Assembly (NCBI GenBank): GCA_022447205.1
Contig: JAKVBQ010000017.1
Coordinates: forward strand, 1 to 60,554
DNA: 60,554 bases
Source of the DNA: Phycisphaerales bacterium
Lineage (GTDB): Bacteria; Planctomycetota; Phycisphaerae; Phycisphaerales; SM1A02
Direction: 5' to 3'
Both the position numbers and the translations under genes were made by a program. Below the pieces are notes generated by a model. The model made no database searches and was not told where the DNA came from. It worked only from the letters and a program-made list of their open reading frames with translations. Below are positions 1 through 9,225 of this stretch, piece after piece (positions within the stretch are counted from its first letter, which is position 1; each line of letters opens with the position of its first letter).

Positions 1-5
1 TCTGA

Positions 6-179
6 TTGTGGACCCCTTTGAATCTGTTCCCCCAGCTTGGCACAGCTGCCAACATCGCCAAGACCGAGGGTGTGGGAGCCCTCTACAGCGGTATAGTGCC
101 CGGCCTACAGAGGCAAATGGCCTTCTCAGCCATCAGGATCGGCGCACATTTCCATGCGACTCACAAGCATCCTGATTGA
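6..179 (+). pseudogene. Mitochondrial carrier (SLC25/UCP-like) fragment
   Basis: One reading frame, open from just after a TGA at 3-5 to a TGA at 177-179, contains the segment KTEGVGALYSGIVPGLQRQ followed by MAFSAIRIG. This matches the end of a repeat in eukaryotic mitochondrial carriers of the uncoupling-protein/dicarboxylate type, where a short loop, LYxG, GLQRQ and an RIG helix are typical. Homology stops after RIG (about base 146), where LYD would be expected and AHFHATHKHPD appears instead. The similarity begins right after a pyrimidine-rich stretch ending in CAG at 24-35, which resembles a eukaryotic 3' splice acceptor. No start codon or RBS is visible. The family call rests on recalled family motifs. 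I read this as foreign or chimeric DNA at the window edge, not a working bacterial gene. Confidence 0.6.
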
Positions 180-832
180 CAGGACTTGCCTCATGCCGGA
201 AGCAGGATTGCCCGGATTTTCAACTTTGAACTAGTGCCGCCGAATTTGACTGGTAATTTCCTGAGTAGGAGGTTGTGCAGAGCCGCAGATGTTGCCGGAG
301 CCGCACCAAGAGACCGGACGCAGTTCCACGTCTGGAAAAGGGACGAGGAGACACGAAGATCCAACGAGGGTGCTGAAAGACATTCGGCCATCGTTCGATG
401 GCCCCCAGCCAGTCCGAAAACGAGCTGAAAAACCCCGGGGCTCAACGAGCCACGACTCCCACCCGCCGTCGTCACTTCGTGGCGGCGGCCGGGTTTTTGG
501 GGCCTCCACGGAGGCGCGGGCAGGCAAAAGCGAAATGCCCGTTTCATCCCGCCAAGAAAGCGCCTTTTTTGGGCTCAATGGCGGAAAAGACAGGGTTGCT
601 GAAGTTATTCGGGGAACTGGCGGTATGCTGTAGGCGTCGGCCTCATCCTCTTTATTGGGGTGGCGCAGGCCCGGCACATCAAACAATCCTCCCAAGGTGC
701 GTGTCACATTGGGAGGGTTGCCTACGATCTACATGCGGCTCACTACCCGCAGACATGAATTCCCGTCAGGCACATACCCCACCAAAGCCTGACAAGCATT
801 GACTTCGAATCGAAAGAAATGGAGAACCAGAC
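180..832. other. Gene-free stretch with small hairpins
   Basis: About 650 bases without a convincing gene. Several open frames exist on both strands, but none has a recognisable protein, a good RBS or sensible composition. A hairpin (CCTCCCAA at 688-695 pairing with TTGGGAGG at 709-716) lies ahead of the first secreted protein. It lacks a T-run, so it may be a leader structure instead of a terminator. The junction between foreign-looking sequence (1-179) and planctomycete DNA probably falls at or near the start of this stretch. Confidence 0.5.
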
Positions 833-2251
833 GTGAAACTTCCAATCACACTCGGTGGCCTGGCCTTGGGTACTGCGGCGGTCTTCATCGGCCACATGAA
901 CTCCGATGCAATCGCGGCACGCTCGAATGGCGGAGGCGAAACAGCTCCTGATGTCATCGTGGGCGATCTCCATGAGATCATGCGCCACGGCCAGGTCAAT
1001 GGAATCACCGCCTACTCCGTCGGCACCAACTCGTGCAACATCGGCAACGACTACCTGACCTGGGAGCCCAACAACAACCAGCACCCCACCATCGGTGGTT
1101 CGATCTACCGCATCCTCACCTTGGAGAGCGGCTGTACCAAGATCGAACAGATCGGTCGCTCCTGGCTCAAGCATGGGTTCTGTGCGCTCCAGCAGACGCT
1201 GTGCGGAAGCTGCTCGAACTCCGCCGGCGGTGGTTGTCCGAGTCGTCTCGGCTGGAACTGCTCCGATCCGTACTCGGCAAGCCTCAATGGCCAGCAGTCG
1301 AACCTCGGACCGCGTGAGGAAGTCAACCCCACGACCGGTTACTTCGAGTATCCCCCCGGTGGCGGCAGCTATGCAGCAACGATCGGGCGTCGCCTTCAGG
1401 TCCCCACGGACCTGCTGCAGGCGGAAAACGCATCCTTCCTCGCTGATGGCATCTACATCCACCCCGAGGATGCCGCGGCCTGCAACGGCAACAACAACGC
1501 CTCGTACCGTCGGCTCAACAAGTCCGGAACCAACACGCTGACCTTCGGAGGCAACCAGACCGTCCGAATGTCCCCTGCGATCTTCGCCTGGGAAGCCGAG
1601 GACCCCAACGTCCGCATCACCACGATCGACATCTCGGACTGCAACGAGCGCATTCACTACGGACAGTCCGTCTGCGAGAACGCCGACGGCAGCTGGACGT
1701 ACATCTACAGCGTCTACAACCTGAACCTGCACAGTGCGGTCGGGGGCATCTCGATGCCGTTCGGCGGAGACGCCGTCCCGAGTGATGCAGAGGCCAACCT
1801 CTGCCCGTACCACTCCGGTGAAGTCTACGCAGACCCCACCTCGCAGTGGGACACCACGGTCGATTCGGGCACGCTGAGCTTCATGTGCGAGTCGTACGCC
1901 TCGAACCCGGACGCAACCGCGATCATGTGGCAGAGCCTCGGAACCTTCAGCTTCACCACTGACAGCGCACCGACCGAAGGCTTCGTCGACATCCACCTGC
2001 ACAAGACAGGTGCGATCGAACAGGTCGCGACCCTGGTTCCGGGTATACCCGTGAACCCCCCCACGCCCTGCGAAATCGCCGACCTCAATGACGATGGTCT
2101 CGTCGACGGCACCGACCTCTCGCTGGTCCTCGGTTTCTGGACCGATGACTGCGGCGGCGGCTGCATCGGCGACGTCAACGACGACAACAAGGTCGACGGC
2201 GCGGACCTCTCCTACATCCTCGGCTTCTGGAACTGCGACGACGAAGGATGA
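833..2251 (+). CDS. Secreted protein with C-terminal dockerin-like repeats
   Basis: A 472-residue exported protein with a GTG start and GGAG about 9 bases upstream (821-824). Residues 1-30 form a plausible signal peptide. The middle is Cys-rich and contains the segments VGDLHEIMRHGQ and GRSWLKHGF, which I associate with uncharacterised planctomycete secreted proteins; no catalytic motif is visible. The last 60 residues hold two dockerin-like calcium-binding repeats (DLNDDGLVDGTDL and DVNDDNKVDGADL, each followed by a LGFW-like helix end). The same tag ends the next two genes. No cohesin gene is present in the window, so the tag's partner is unknown. Function of the main domain is unknown. A strong terminator follows. 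Confidence 0.85.
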   Translation: MKLPITLGGLALGTAAVFIGHMNSDAIAARSNGGGETAPDVIVGDLHEIMRHGQVNGITAYSVGTNSCNIGNDYLTWEPNNNQHPTIGGSIYRILTLESGCTKIEQIGRSWLKHGFCALQQTLCGSCSNSAGGGCPSRLGWNCSDPYSASLNGQQSNLGPREEVNPTTGYFEYPPGGGSYAATIGRRLQVPTDLLQAENASFLADGIYIHPEDAAACNGNNNASYRRLNKSGTNTLTFGGNQTVRMSPAIFAWEAEDPNVRITTIDISDCNERIHYGQSVCENADGSWTYIYSVYNLNLHSAVGGISMPFGGDAVPSDAEANLCPYHSGEVYADPTSQWDTTVDSGTLSFMCESYASNPDATAIMWQSLGTFSFTTDSAPTEGFVDIHLHKTGAIEQVATLVPGIPVNPPTPCEIADLNDDGLVDGTDLSLVLGFWTDDCGGGCIGDVNDDNKVDGADLSYILGFWNCDDEG

Positions 2252-2306
2252 TCGGAAGGTGGCGACGGCACCGGCCGTCTCCACACGACATTGAATTGTC
2301 TTCAAG

Positions 2307-2340
2307 CGACGGCGGCCCCAGGGCCGCCGTCGTTCTTATC
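2307..2340 (+). terminator. Rho-independent terminator after the first dockerin protein
   Basis: CGACGGCGGCC (2307-2317) pairs with GGCCGCCGTCG (2322-2332) around a CCAG loop. The following GTTCTTATC is only moderately T-rich. It ends transcription of the gene at 833-2251. Confidence 0.8.
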
Positions 2341-2734
2341 ACGCGTTGCGAGCCGCCTCACACCCTCGAGCACGGGTTCCGGAAACGACACCCCTGAAGC
2401 GTGCCCGCACACCCCTCACGGTTGGATGAAGGGCATTGGCAGAGGCCTGAAACAGTACTGGACCCACTGTCAATGAGGGGTATAGTCTTGATGGGGCGGA
2501 AGTGCCCAACAGTCCTCTGCGAAAGGTCCGATCACTCCCGGAGACCGGGAGGAGGTACGGCCCTGGACCAGGCTGGGAGGAAGTGTCGGCCGATTGCGGC
2601 CGTCTTCACACGGCCTCTTCATTCCCGAGACGATCCTGACGAACAGACAAGCCGGCTGCTGTGACATCCTGACCCGCGGCTCGACACATCAGCGGAACAC
2701 GAGATCAACTCCTCCACAGACTTGGAAACACTGA
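2341..2734. other. Intergenic leader region
   Basis: About 390 bases between the terminator and the first metalloprotease with no gene. A small perfect hairpin (CTCCCGG 2535-2541, loop AGA, CCGGGAG 2545-2551) and G-rich segments around 2550-2600 suggest some leader structure. I recognise no riboswitch class. Confidence 0.4.
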
Positions 2735-5050
2735 ATGCGCACATTCACTCGACAAGCCATGATCGCCATCGCCAGCGCCAGCATCCTCCCGACGATTGCG
2801 GTCGGAGACGAAGCTCCGAGAATCCATCTCACCGGGCACCTCGCCGAGAAGTCCGAGTTGCAGATTCCCGGCGTCGCCAGCCACGAGCTCGTCGAGATCG
2901 ACTGTCCGAAGGAACTGGCAGCACGCACCACGGTGGTGGTCCCGATCGACGGAATCGATCGAACCCTCGAGCTTTACAGGTACTCCCTTCGAGCGGCTGA
3001 CTTCGAACTGCTCGTCCACGATGGCGTGCAGTTGAACCTGGTGGAGGCTCCTCCGCACCGGACCTACCGAGGCACCGTTCGAGACATGCCCGGCTCGTCG
3101 GTCAGGGCGACGATCCTCGAGAATGGGCTCGGCGCCCGCATCACGCTGGGGCAGGGTCTTGGGGACCGATGGGTCCAGCCGATCAGCACACTCGAGTCCG
3201 ACGGAATCATGCCCCCCGAAGGCTCCACCGAAGAGACGCATGTCGTCATGACCGGTGTCAAGAGCGCCTTCATCGACGGGCATCGATGCGGCAACGACCT
3301 GTATGACCTGGGCACACCCGACCAGCCCACGGATGGTGGTCTCGCCGGCGACGTCAGCGGCAACCGACTCAATTCGATCGCTGCGTGCGCGGACTACGAG
3401 TTCTTCCAGAAGAACGGCTCGAACGTCGACAACACCTTGAGCGACATCGAGACGATGATCAACTTCTACGAATCGATCTACGAGGACGACACCTCCGACG
3501 GAGGCGTGAACCTCAACTTCGAATTCTCGGCAGCGATCATCCATGCGAGTTCAAACGACCCGTACAGCTCGAGCTCGGCTGATGGCATACTCTGCGAATT
3601 CAGGAACGAATGGAACTCGGGCGAGGAGACCAGCATTCGAAGGGATGTCGCCCAGATCTACACCGGCAAGAACGTGACCGGAAGCGTCATCGGCCTTGCG
3701 TGGCTGGGCGTGGTCTGCAACCTCCTGGGCAACGACTGCGGGTCGTACGGCAACCTCGCGTACAACATGATCGAGAGCCGCTACGTGAACAATTACGGTT
3801 TGCGCACGTCGCTCGGTGCGCATGAACTCGGGCACAACTACAACGCCCCCCACTGCGACAGCTACAGCGACTGTGAGATCATGTGTTCAGGCAACGGAGC
3901 CTGCGGTTCAGGCACGCCGAACGACTTCAACCCCCAGTCACGCGCCTCGATCTTGGGTCACATCAACAGCCAGAGCTGTGACATCGGTGTCGGCGACCCG
4001 ATCGAACTGCCGTTCCTTGATGAATTCGATTCGATCTCGACGAACACCTGGGTGTTCAACAAGGGGGGTCTCGCAAGCACCAGTGCGGTGGGCGAACCGA
4101 GTCCGAGCCGTTCTCTCCAGCTTGATGCGACCGGTTCGGGCACCTATGACGCCGACGAAATCCGGACACGTTCCATCCAGGCCGCTGGCTACGACCCACT
4201 GTTCGTCAGTTTCCACACCCAGTTCAGGGGCGTCGAAGCCGGCGAGGGTGTCCGAGTCGAATACACGACCGGCAGCTCCGGCGGCTGGCAGGTTCTCGAC
4301 GAGATCCTGAGCACCAGCGGCGGCACGGAATCCTCCTTCACCTTCCATGAATACGAGATGCCCGCATCGGCACAGACCAATCGGTTGAGACTTCGTTTCG
4401 TCTCCATGGTGAACAGTTCAGGCGATGACATCTACATCGACGACCTCTCCATCGGCGACTCGAGCGAGCCGCCCGTGGACCCACCCTCCAACGATGAATG
4501 CGGATCCGCCACGATCCTGACCAGCACCGGCACGATTCCGATCAATCTGAATGGAGCGACCAATTCCGCCGTACCGGGCTGCACCAGCCTCCAGAAGGAC
4601 GTCTGGTATTACTTCGTGACCGGTACCCAGGGCACGGCGACCGTGACCCTGTGCGGCAGCGCTGCCCTCGACTCATCAATGGCCTTGTACACGGGACTTG
4701 CAGGCTGCCCCTACCAGGACTCGCAACTCCTCGAATGCCAGGACGACTCACCGGAGTGCGGCGATGATCCGTACATCCAGTATCAGACCACGGACTATGC
4801 CGCCGTCTACATCAGGATCGGATCGTTCACCGGCGAAACGACGGACCAGGATCTCCTGCTCACCATCTCGATCGAGGAGGACGAGACTCCATGCCCCGGT
4901 GACTTCGATCTCAATGGGCTCGTGGACGGAGCGGACCTCGCCTTCGTGCTCGGCGCCTGGAACACTGCAGACGGTGATGTCAACGACGACGGCAACACGG
5001 ATGGGGCCGACCTCAGCATCGTCCTGGGCAACTGGGGCGGATGCCCCTGA
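2735..5050 (+). CDS. Secreted M12-type (reprolysin-like) zinc metalloprotease with dockerin-like tail
   Basis: 771 residues, exported. Residues 1-24 are a signal peptide ending near AVG. Next comes a propeptide-like domain with TYRGTVRDMPGSSVRA near 110. The catalytic domain carries HELGHNYNAPH at about 363-373, fitting the metzincin HExxHxxGxxH pattern except that Asn replaces the usual Gly. A Met-turn-like EIMCSG follows. Next is a beta-rich region (FLDEFDS onward), then a Cys-containing module starting NDECGSATIL near 588. The C-terminus has two dockerin-like repeats (DFDLNGLVDGADL, DVNDDGNTDGADL). It is a close paralogue of the next gene, evidently a tandem duplication. Likely an extracellular or envelope protease; the substrate is unknown. 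Confidence 0.9.
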   Translation: MRTFTRQAMIAIASASILPTIAVGDEAPRIHLTGHLAEKSELQIPGVASHELVEIDCPKELAARTTVVVPIDGIDRTLELYRYSLRAADFELLVHDGVQLNLVEAPPHRTYRGTVRDMPGSSVRATILENGLGARITLGQGLGDRWVQPISTLESDGIMPPEGSTEETHVVMTGVKSAFIDGHRCGNDLYDLGTPDQPTDGGLAGDVSGNRLNSIAACADYEFFQKNGSNVDNTLSDIETMINFYESIYEDDTSDGGVNLNFEFSAAIIHASSNDPYSSSSADGILCEFRNEWNSGEETSIRRDVAQIYTGKNVTGSVIGLAWLGVVCNLLGNDCGSYGNLAYNMIESRYVNNYGLRTSLGAHELGHNYNAPHCDSYSDCEIMCSGNGACGSGTPNDFNPQSRASILGHINSQSCDIGVGDPIELPFLDEFDSISTNTWVFNKGGLASTSAVGEPSPSRSLQLDATGSGTYDADEIRTRSIQAAGYDPLFVSFHTQFRGVEAGEGVRVEYTTGSSGGWQVLDEILSTSGGTESSFTFHEYEMPASAQTNRLRLRFVSMVNSSGDDIYIDDLSIGDSSEPPVDPPSNDECGSATILTSTGTIPINLNGATNSAVPGCTSLQKDVWYYFVTGTQGTATVTLCGSAALDSSMALYTGLAGCPYQDSQLLECQDDSPECGDDPYIQYQTTDYAAVYIRIGSFTGETTDQDLLLTISIEEDETPCPGDFDLNGLVDGADLAFVLGAWNTADGDVNDDGNTDGADLSIVLGNWGGCP

Positions 5051-5100
5051 CCAGCCATGTGCGGACCAGGCAGGCCTTCGGATCCAATAACGTCCGGAGC

Positions 5101-5129
5101 TTGCCTGAACCATGCCTGGAAGTCATAAA
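5101..5129 (+). promoter_or_regulatory. Possible sigma-70-type promoter
   Basis: TTGCCT (5101-5106) and CATAAA (5124-5129) are spaced by 17 bases in a locally AT-rich stretch ahead of the second metalloprotease. Each box matches consensus at four of six positions. This is sequence resemblance only. Confidence 0.3.
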
Positions 5130-5222
5130 AATCAGAACCGAAAAATCAAAGACACAGGCTTGAGTTAGACTGAATACAGCAAGATGAACTCCTCCAAAGA
5201 GAAAACCCGCCCCAGAGAACGG

Positions 5223-7559
5223 ATGACCGCGATGACCTCGAAGAAGACCACGCTCCTTGCACTCTGTTTTGCAGCCCTTGGCACGATCAACACCACGAGC
5301 CAGGCTGATGACGGACACAGGGTCGCGTTCACGGGCCACCTTGACCAGAAGCAAGGGGACGTCCTCGGGATGGCGGAGCATGATGTTGTCGAGATCCCGC
5401 TGCCAAGGGAACTCGCCGAGCGCACCTCGATCAACGTGCTCGTCGATGGTGCACCGATGGACATCGATCTCTTCAAGTACTCCCTGAGATCACTCGACTT
5501 CAACCTGTTCGTCGCGGACGGAAACCTGATGGTTCCGGCCGATCCCCCCGAGGTGCGGACCTACCGAGGCACCGTTCGAGGACTTCCCGATTCCGATGTC
5601 AGGGCGACACTCGCGGATGATGGCCTCTACGCCAGGATCGACCAGGGCCCCGGCCTGAAGACATGGTGGGTCCAGCCGGTCCACACCATGATCGAGGAAG
5701 GGTTCGTACCTCCTGCAGGGTGGACCGAACGAAGCCATATCGTGATGTCAGGTCCCCACGGGACCTTCCTTCCGGGCTACCAGTGCGGGAATGAACTCAT
5801 CGAAGACGACGGCAGGGGCAACGTCGAAGGTGGCGGAGGTCTTGCCGGGGAAGTCCCGGGCAACAGGCTTCATGCGCTCGCGGCATGCGCCGACTACGAG
5901 TATTTCCAGAAGAACGGGTCGAGTGTCGATGCCACCCTCATCGATCTCGAGATGCTGACGAACTTCTACGAAGCGATCTACGAGAAGGGCCCCGCAGCCG
6001 GTGGCGTGAACCTGAACTTCGAGCTGTCAGGTGCGGTCATTTACGCCACACCAAACGACCCCTACGAAGGCAACGACATCGGCACGATGCTGAACGATTT
6101 CGGGGACGACTGGAACCAGTGCGAAAAGCAGTCGATCTACAGGAACGTCGCAATCCTGCATACCGGCAAGCCGACCGGAAGCACGATCGGACTTGCATGG
6201 GTCAGCGTGGTCTGCTCGAACCCGGGCCTGAGCTACAACGTGTGCCAGTCCCAGTACACGCAGAACATCACCTACCGAACCTCGTTGGGAGCCCACGAAC
6301 TCGGTCACAACTACAGCTCGAGCCACTGCAACTCGGACAGTGATTGCAGGATCATGTGCTCGGGCAACGGCGCGTGCGGGGCTCCGACCAGTTTCGGGGA
6401 GTACGCACAGGAGAGGATCGAGGACTGGATCGCCCAGTACCCATGCGGCTACATCCTTGCCGACGAAGCTCCCCAGATGCCCTTCCTCGACGAATTCATC
6501 CCCGGCGAGTCCGATGGCAACTGGGCCTACTTCGTAGGAGCGGTCTTCGCACAGGACTCGGTGAATCCACCGAGCGGTCCCTACACTCTCCGTCTCTCCG
6601 GAACCCTGGACCCCACCGGAACGGACGAGGAACCGGCATGTCCCAACACCTTCCAGGTGCATGAACTCCGCAGCTGGTCGCTTCCTGCCGGTGGTTACGA
6701 CCCGCTGTTCATCAGCTTCCACACCCAGTTCAGGGGCGTTGATGCAGGCGAAGGTGTCCGAGTCGAATACGTGAACAGCATGGGCAACTGGACCCTCCTC
6801 GACGAGATCATCTCGACGACCGGAGCCGACGAGAACGTGTTCACCCTGCATGAATACGAAATGGGCTTCGATGCGATGAGCGACCAGCTCCGCATTCGAT
6901 TCATCGCCATGGTCGATGAAGAGGATGACTACATCCACATCGATGACCTGTCGATTGGTGACCCCAGCTCACCTCCACCCCCGAACAACGAGTGCGAGAC
7001 GGCGATGTTGGTCACCGCCATGGGCGAGATGCCAATCAGCATCGCTGGAGCGACCACGTCGTACGTCCCCGGCTGCTCGCAGCTGAGGAGGGATGTCTGG
7101 TACTACTACGACTCCGAGACCTACGGGACCTGCACGATCTCGCTCTGCGGCAGTGATGCTCTCGATACGGCTCTCGCCGTCTACAACGGACAGTTCGGGT
7201 GCCCGAACCTCGCCGGTCAGCTCATCTCCTGCACCGATGATCCGCCTCAGGATCTCGAAGACGAATGTGACGATGATCCCCAGATGTCCTTCTCGACCAT
7301 CGAGTACCAGTCGGTCTTCATCCGGGTCGGTTCCTTCGTGGGGCAGGTCACGACGGAGGACCTGGTGCTCAGCATCGAACTCGAACCATTCGTTTCGGAG
7401 TGCCCGGCCGACTACAACGGCGATGGCGTCGTCGATGGCGGCGACCTCAATGCGCTGCTCGGTTCATGGGGCACGCCCGCACGGGACATTGATGGCGACG
7501 GCAACACGGATGGCGCGGATCTCAACATCTTGCTGAGCTCCTGGGGCCCATGCGAATGA
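5223..7559 (+). CDS. Secreted M12-type zinc metalloprotease, paralogue of 2735-5050, dockerin-like tail
   Basis: 778 residues from this start; an in-frame ATG at 5184 would add 13 residues. I chose 5223 because it puts a normal signal peptide (LLALCFAALG core) at the N-terminus and has GAG at -8. Domain order repeats the upstream paralogue: propeptide with TYRGTVRGLPDSDVRA, zinc motif HELGHNYSSSH near 358-368 with Ser instead of the metzincin Gly, Met-turn RIMCSG, beta-rich domain, Cys module from NNECETAM, and two dockerin-like repeats (DYNGDGVVDGGDL, DIDGDGNTDGADL). The catalytic Glu and three His are intact, so activity is expected. A perfect hairpin terminator follows. Confidence 0.88.
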   Translation: MTAMTSKKTTLLALCFAALGTINTTSQADDGHRVAFTGHLDQKQGDVLGMAEHDVVEIPLPRELAERTSINVLVDGAPMDIDLFKYSLRSLDFNLFVADGNLMVPADPPEVRTYRGTVRGLPDSDVRATLADDGLYARIDQGPGLKTWWVQPVHTMIEEGFVPPAGWTERSHIVMSGPHGTFLPGYQCGNELIEDDGRGNVEGGGGLAGEVPGNRLHALAACADYEYFQKNGSSVDATLIDLEMLTNFYEAIYEKGPAAGGVNLNFELSGAVIYATPNDPYEGNDIGTMLNDFGDDWNQCEKQSIYRNVAILHTGKPTGSTIGLAWVSVVCSNPGLSYNVCQSQYTQNITYRTSLGAHELGHNYSSSHCNSDSDCRIMCSGNGACGAPTSFGEYAQERIEDWIAQYPCGYILADEAPQMPFLDEFIPGESDGNWAYFVGAVFAQDSVNPPSGPYTLRLSGTLDPTGTDEEPACPNTFQVHELRSWSLPAGGYDPLFISFHTQFRGVDAGEGVRVEYVNSMGNWTLLDEIISTTGADENVFTLHEYEMGFDAMSDQLRIRFIAMVDEEDDYIHIDDLSIGDPSSPPPPNNECETAMLVTAMGEMPISIAGATTSYVPGCSQLRRDVWYYYDSETYGTCTISLCGSDALDTALAVYNGQFGCPNLAGQLISCTDDPPQDLEDECDDDPQMSFSTIEYQSVFIRVGSFVGQVTTEDLVLSIELEPFVSECPADYNGDGVVDGGDLNALLGSWGTPARDIDGDGNTDGADLNILLSSWGPCE

Positions 7560-7590
7560 GCTCACCAGACTGAATGTCAGGAACGATCCT

Positions 7591-7634
7591 GTACGACAGC
7601 ACCCCGTCGCCTGCGCGACGGGGTGCTGTCGTAC
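7591..7634. terminator. Perfect 20-bp hairpin, bidirectional terminator
   Basis: The 20-base arm 7591-7610 (GTACGACAGC then ACCCCGTCGC) is exactly complementary to 7615-7634 around a CTGC loop. It lies between convergent genes ending at 7559 (+) and 7637 (-), so it can serve both. No long T-run follows on either side. Confidence 0.75.
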
Positions 7635-7636
7635 GA

Positions 7637-8524
7637 TCATGTCTTGCGGGTCGGTTCGAGCGCTGGAGACTTCACCACCCGAGGAGGTCCGGTCCCGAGC
7701 AGATCCTCGGCATAGCTCGTCTCGATGCGGCGCTGGGTGATCGGTCCCTCGGGGTCACCGCGGAGGAATTGGCGGATCAGCTTCCGGGTGTCATCAAGCG
7801 ATTCGGCCTCCTTTTCGGAGATCGAACGCAGGTGGTCGAATTCATCACGGGTCCCCACCATGAGCACCTTGCCCTTGTCCAGCATGCACATCCGATCCGC
7901 GATGGTGAACGCGGAATCCATCTCATGGGTGACGACGACGCTGGTGACACCGAGCTTCCTCGTCAGGTCCAGCATCAACTGATCGATTTCAGCCGATGTC
8001 ACGGGATCCAGCCCGGCGGACGGTTCGTCGTAGAAGAGGATCCGGGGATCGAGGGAAAGGGCCCTGGCCAGGCCGGCACGCTTCTTCATGCCACCTGATA
8101 TCTGAGAGGGATACTTCGATGCATGCTCCCGGAGTCCGACCAACTCAAGCTTGATCTTGACCTGGATGTCGATGATGTTCGGATCGAGCACGGTGTGTTC
8201 ATGCAGAGGCAGGGCGACGTTCTCCGCGATCGTCATCGAATTGAAGAGCGCCCCCGACTGGAACAGGATCCCGAATCGCTTGCGGACATCATCCATACCG
8301 TCCTCGTCAAGCGAGGCAAGATCGCTCCCGAACAGTTCCACCCGACCGGAGGTGGGTGTCAGTGATCCGATCAGGTGGCGAAGGAAGGTGGACTTGCCGC
8401 ACCCCGAGCCCCCCATGACCACCATGGTCTCCCCAGGCATGATCTCCAGGTTGACCCCATCGAGCACGGTCTGGGTGCCGAAACGCTTGACCAGGTCAAT
8501 GGTCCTGATGATTGGCTCGGTCAT
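7637..8524 (-). CDS. ABC transporter ATP-binding protein, MlaF-like
   Basis: 295 residues, cytoplasmic ATPase. Walker A GGSGCGKST near 38-46, a signature ISGGMKKRAGLARAL near 143, and Walker B ILFYDEPSAGLDP are all present. The SGGMKKRxGLARA form is typical of the MlaF/Mkl subfamily, which powers phospholipid or hydrophobic-compound trafficking at the envelope. The usual MlaE permease and MlaD substrate-binding partner are absent here. Instead it overlaps (ATGA at 8521-8524) a small membrane protein that itself overlaps a second one, so the three genes are translationally coupled. The C-terminal 40 residues extend past the usual domain. Lipid transport is an inference from subfamily resemblance. 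Confidence 0.9.
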   Translation of the reverse strand: MTEPIIRTIDLVKRFGTQTVLDGVNLEIMPGETMVVMGGSGCGKSTFLRHLIGSLTPTSGRVELFGSDLASLDEDGMDDVRKRFGILFQSGALFNSMTIAENVALPLHEHTVLDPNIIDIQVKIKLELVGLREHASKYPSQISGGMKKRAGLARALSLDPRILFYDEPSAGLDPVTSAEIDQLMLDLTRKLGVTSVVVTHEMDSAFTIADRMCMLDKGKVLMVGTRDEFDHLRSISEKEAESLDDTRKLIRQFLRGDPEGPITQRRIETSYAEDLLGTGPPRVVKSPALEPTRKT

Positions 8525-9225
8525 TCGGACTTCCGATCCGATCGGGTGATTGGAGGGAACCGAACGAGCACCTGCTCGCCATCAGGTCCTTCTCCTTCGA
8601 GGCGGAACCAGTCGAGACGCAGGGTACCCGATGGGAGCCGGTCCAGACCGATCGTCCCACTGACCGACCCGGTCCAACCTCCCTTTTCAGGATTCGAGAA
8701 GAGCACTTCGTAGTCTCCAAGCTCCCACGGTGGTGGGCCGTCGAATTCCGGTGGTTCAGTCCGGGTTGAGCGAGCCCTGCCGAAGATCCCCAGCTTGGTC
8801 TTCACCAGCCCCGCCAACACCTCGATCTCCTCGTCCGTCGCCTCGGATCCGGCGCCAATGAATTCCGCGCGAAAATCATCGAAGGCTCCTTCCTGCATGG
8901 CGAAGAGGGCATTGTTCGGACCGGTCAGGAGCACTCTCCACTCCGTCTCCCAGCGATCCGTCGCCACACCCCAGAGGAGGGACACTGCAACGAGGCTTGT
9001 CGTCCCCAACGCCATGCCGCCATAAGCGTATTTCCGCCAGGAGACATCCTGCGCACGCATCCCGAGCACCAGGGCCAAGCCGCCGGCGAGGACGGCAACG
9101 AGACCGGTGCCGGGGCAGCAGAGGACGAGACCGGACGCGAAGGACAGGATGGCAAGCCTGGCTGCAGGACTCCGCTCGCCCCGCACGCCGGCAGGCTCGA
9201 TCGGCTGTTCCGTGGACTCGGTCAT
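8521..9225 (-). CDS. Small membrane protein, DUF4190-like
   Basis: 234 residues. Two hydrophobic segments lie at about 24-50 (AILSFASGLVLCCPGTG onward) and 68-88, followed by a soluble domain of about 140 residues. The LSFASGLVLCCPGTG stretch with its paired Cys resembles DUF4190-type planctomycete membrane proteins. It is the middle gene of a minus-strand operon, with ATGA overlaps both to the upstream paralogue and to the downstream ATPase. The function is unknown; the coupling suggests an accessory subunit of that ATPase or co-regulation. It is too small and has too few helices to be an ABC permease by itself. Confidence 0.75.
   Translation of the reverse strand: MTESTEQPIEPAGVRGERSPAARLAILSFASGLVLCCPGTGLVAVLAGGLALVLGMRAQDVSWRKYAYGGMALGTTSLVAVSLLWGVATDRWETEWRVLLTGPNNALFAMQEGAFDDFRAEFIGAGSEATDEEIEVLAGLVKTKLGIFGRARSTRTEPPEFDGPPPWELGDYEVLFSNPEKGGWTGSVSGTIGLDRLPSGTLRLDWFRLEGEGPDGEQVLVRFPPITRSDRKSE

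Noticed and set aside
231-707. Possible 158-residue minus-strand gene in the first gap
   Set aside because: No RBS, no family, no operon partner and atypical composition.
743-2305. Long minus-strand frame opposite the first secreted protein
   Set aside because: It mirrors the codon bias of the real + strand gene. Its Val/Asp-rich product has no recognisable domain and no RBS.
2490-2600. Riboswitch-like leader (c-di-GMP type considered)
   Set aside because: The G-rich hairpins do not fit the conserved core of any class I know.
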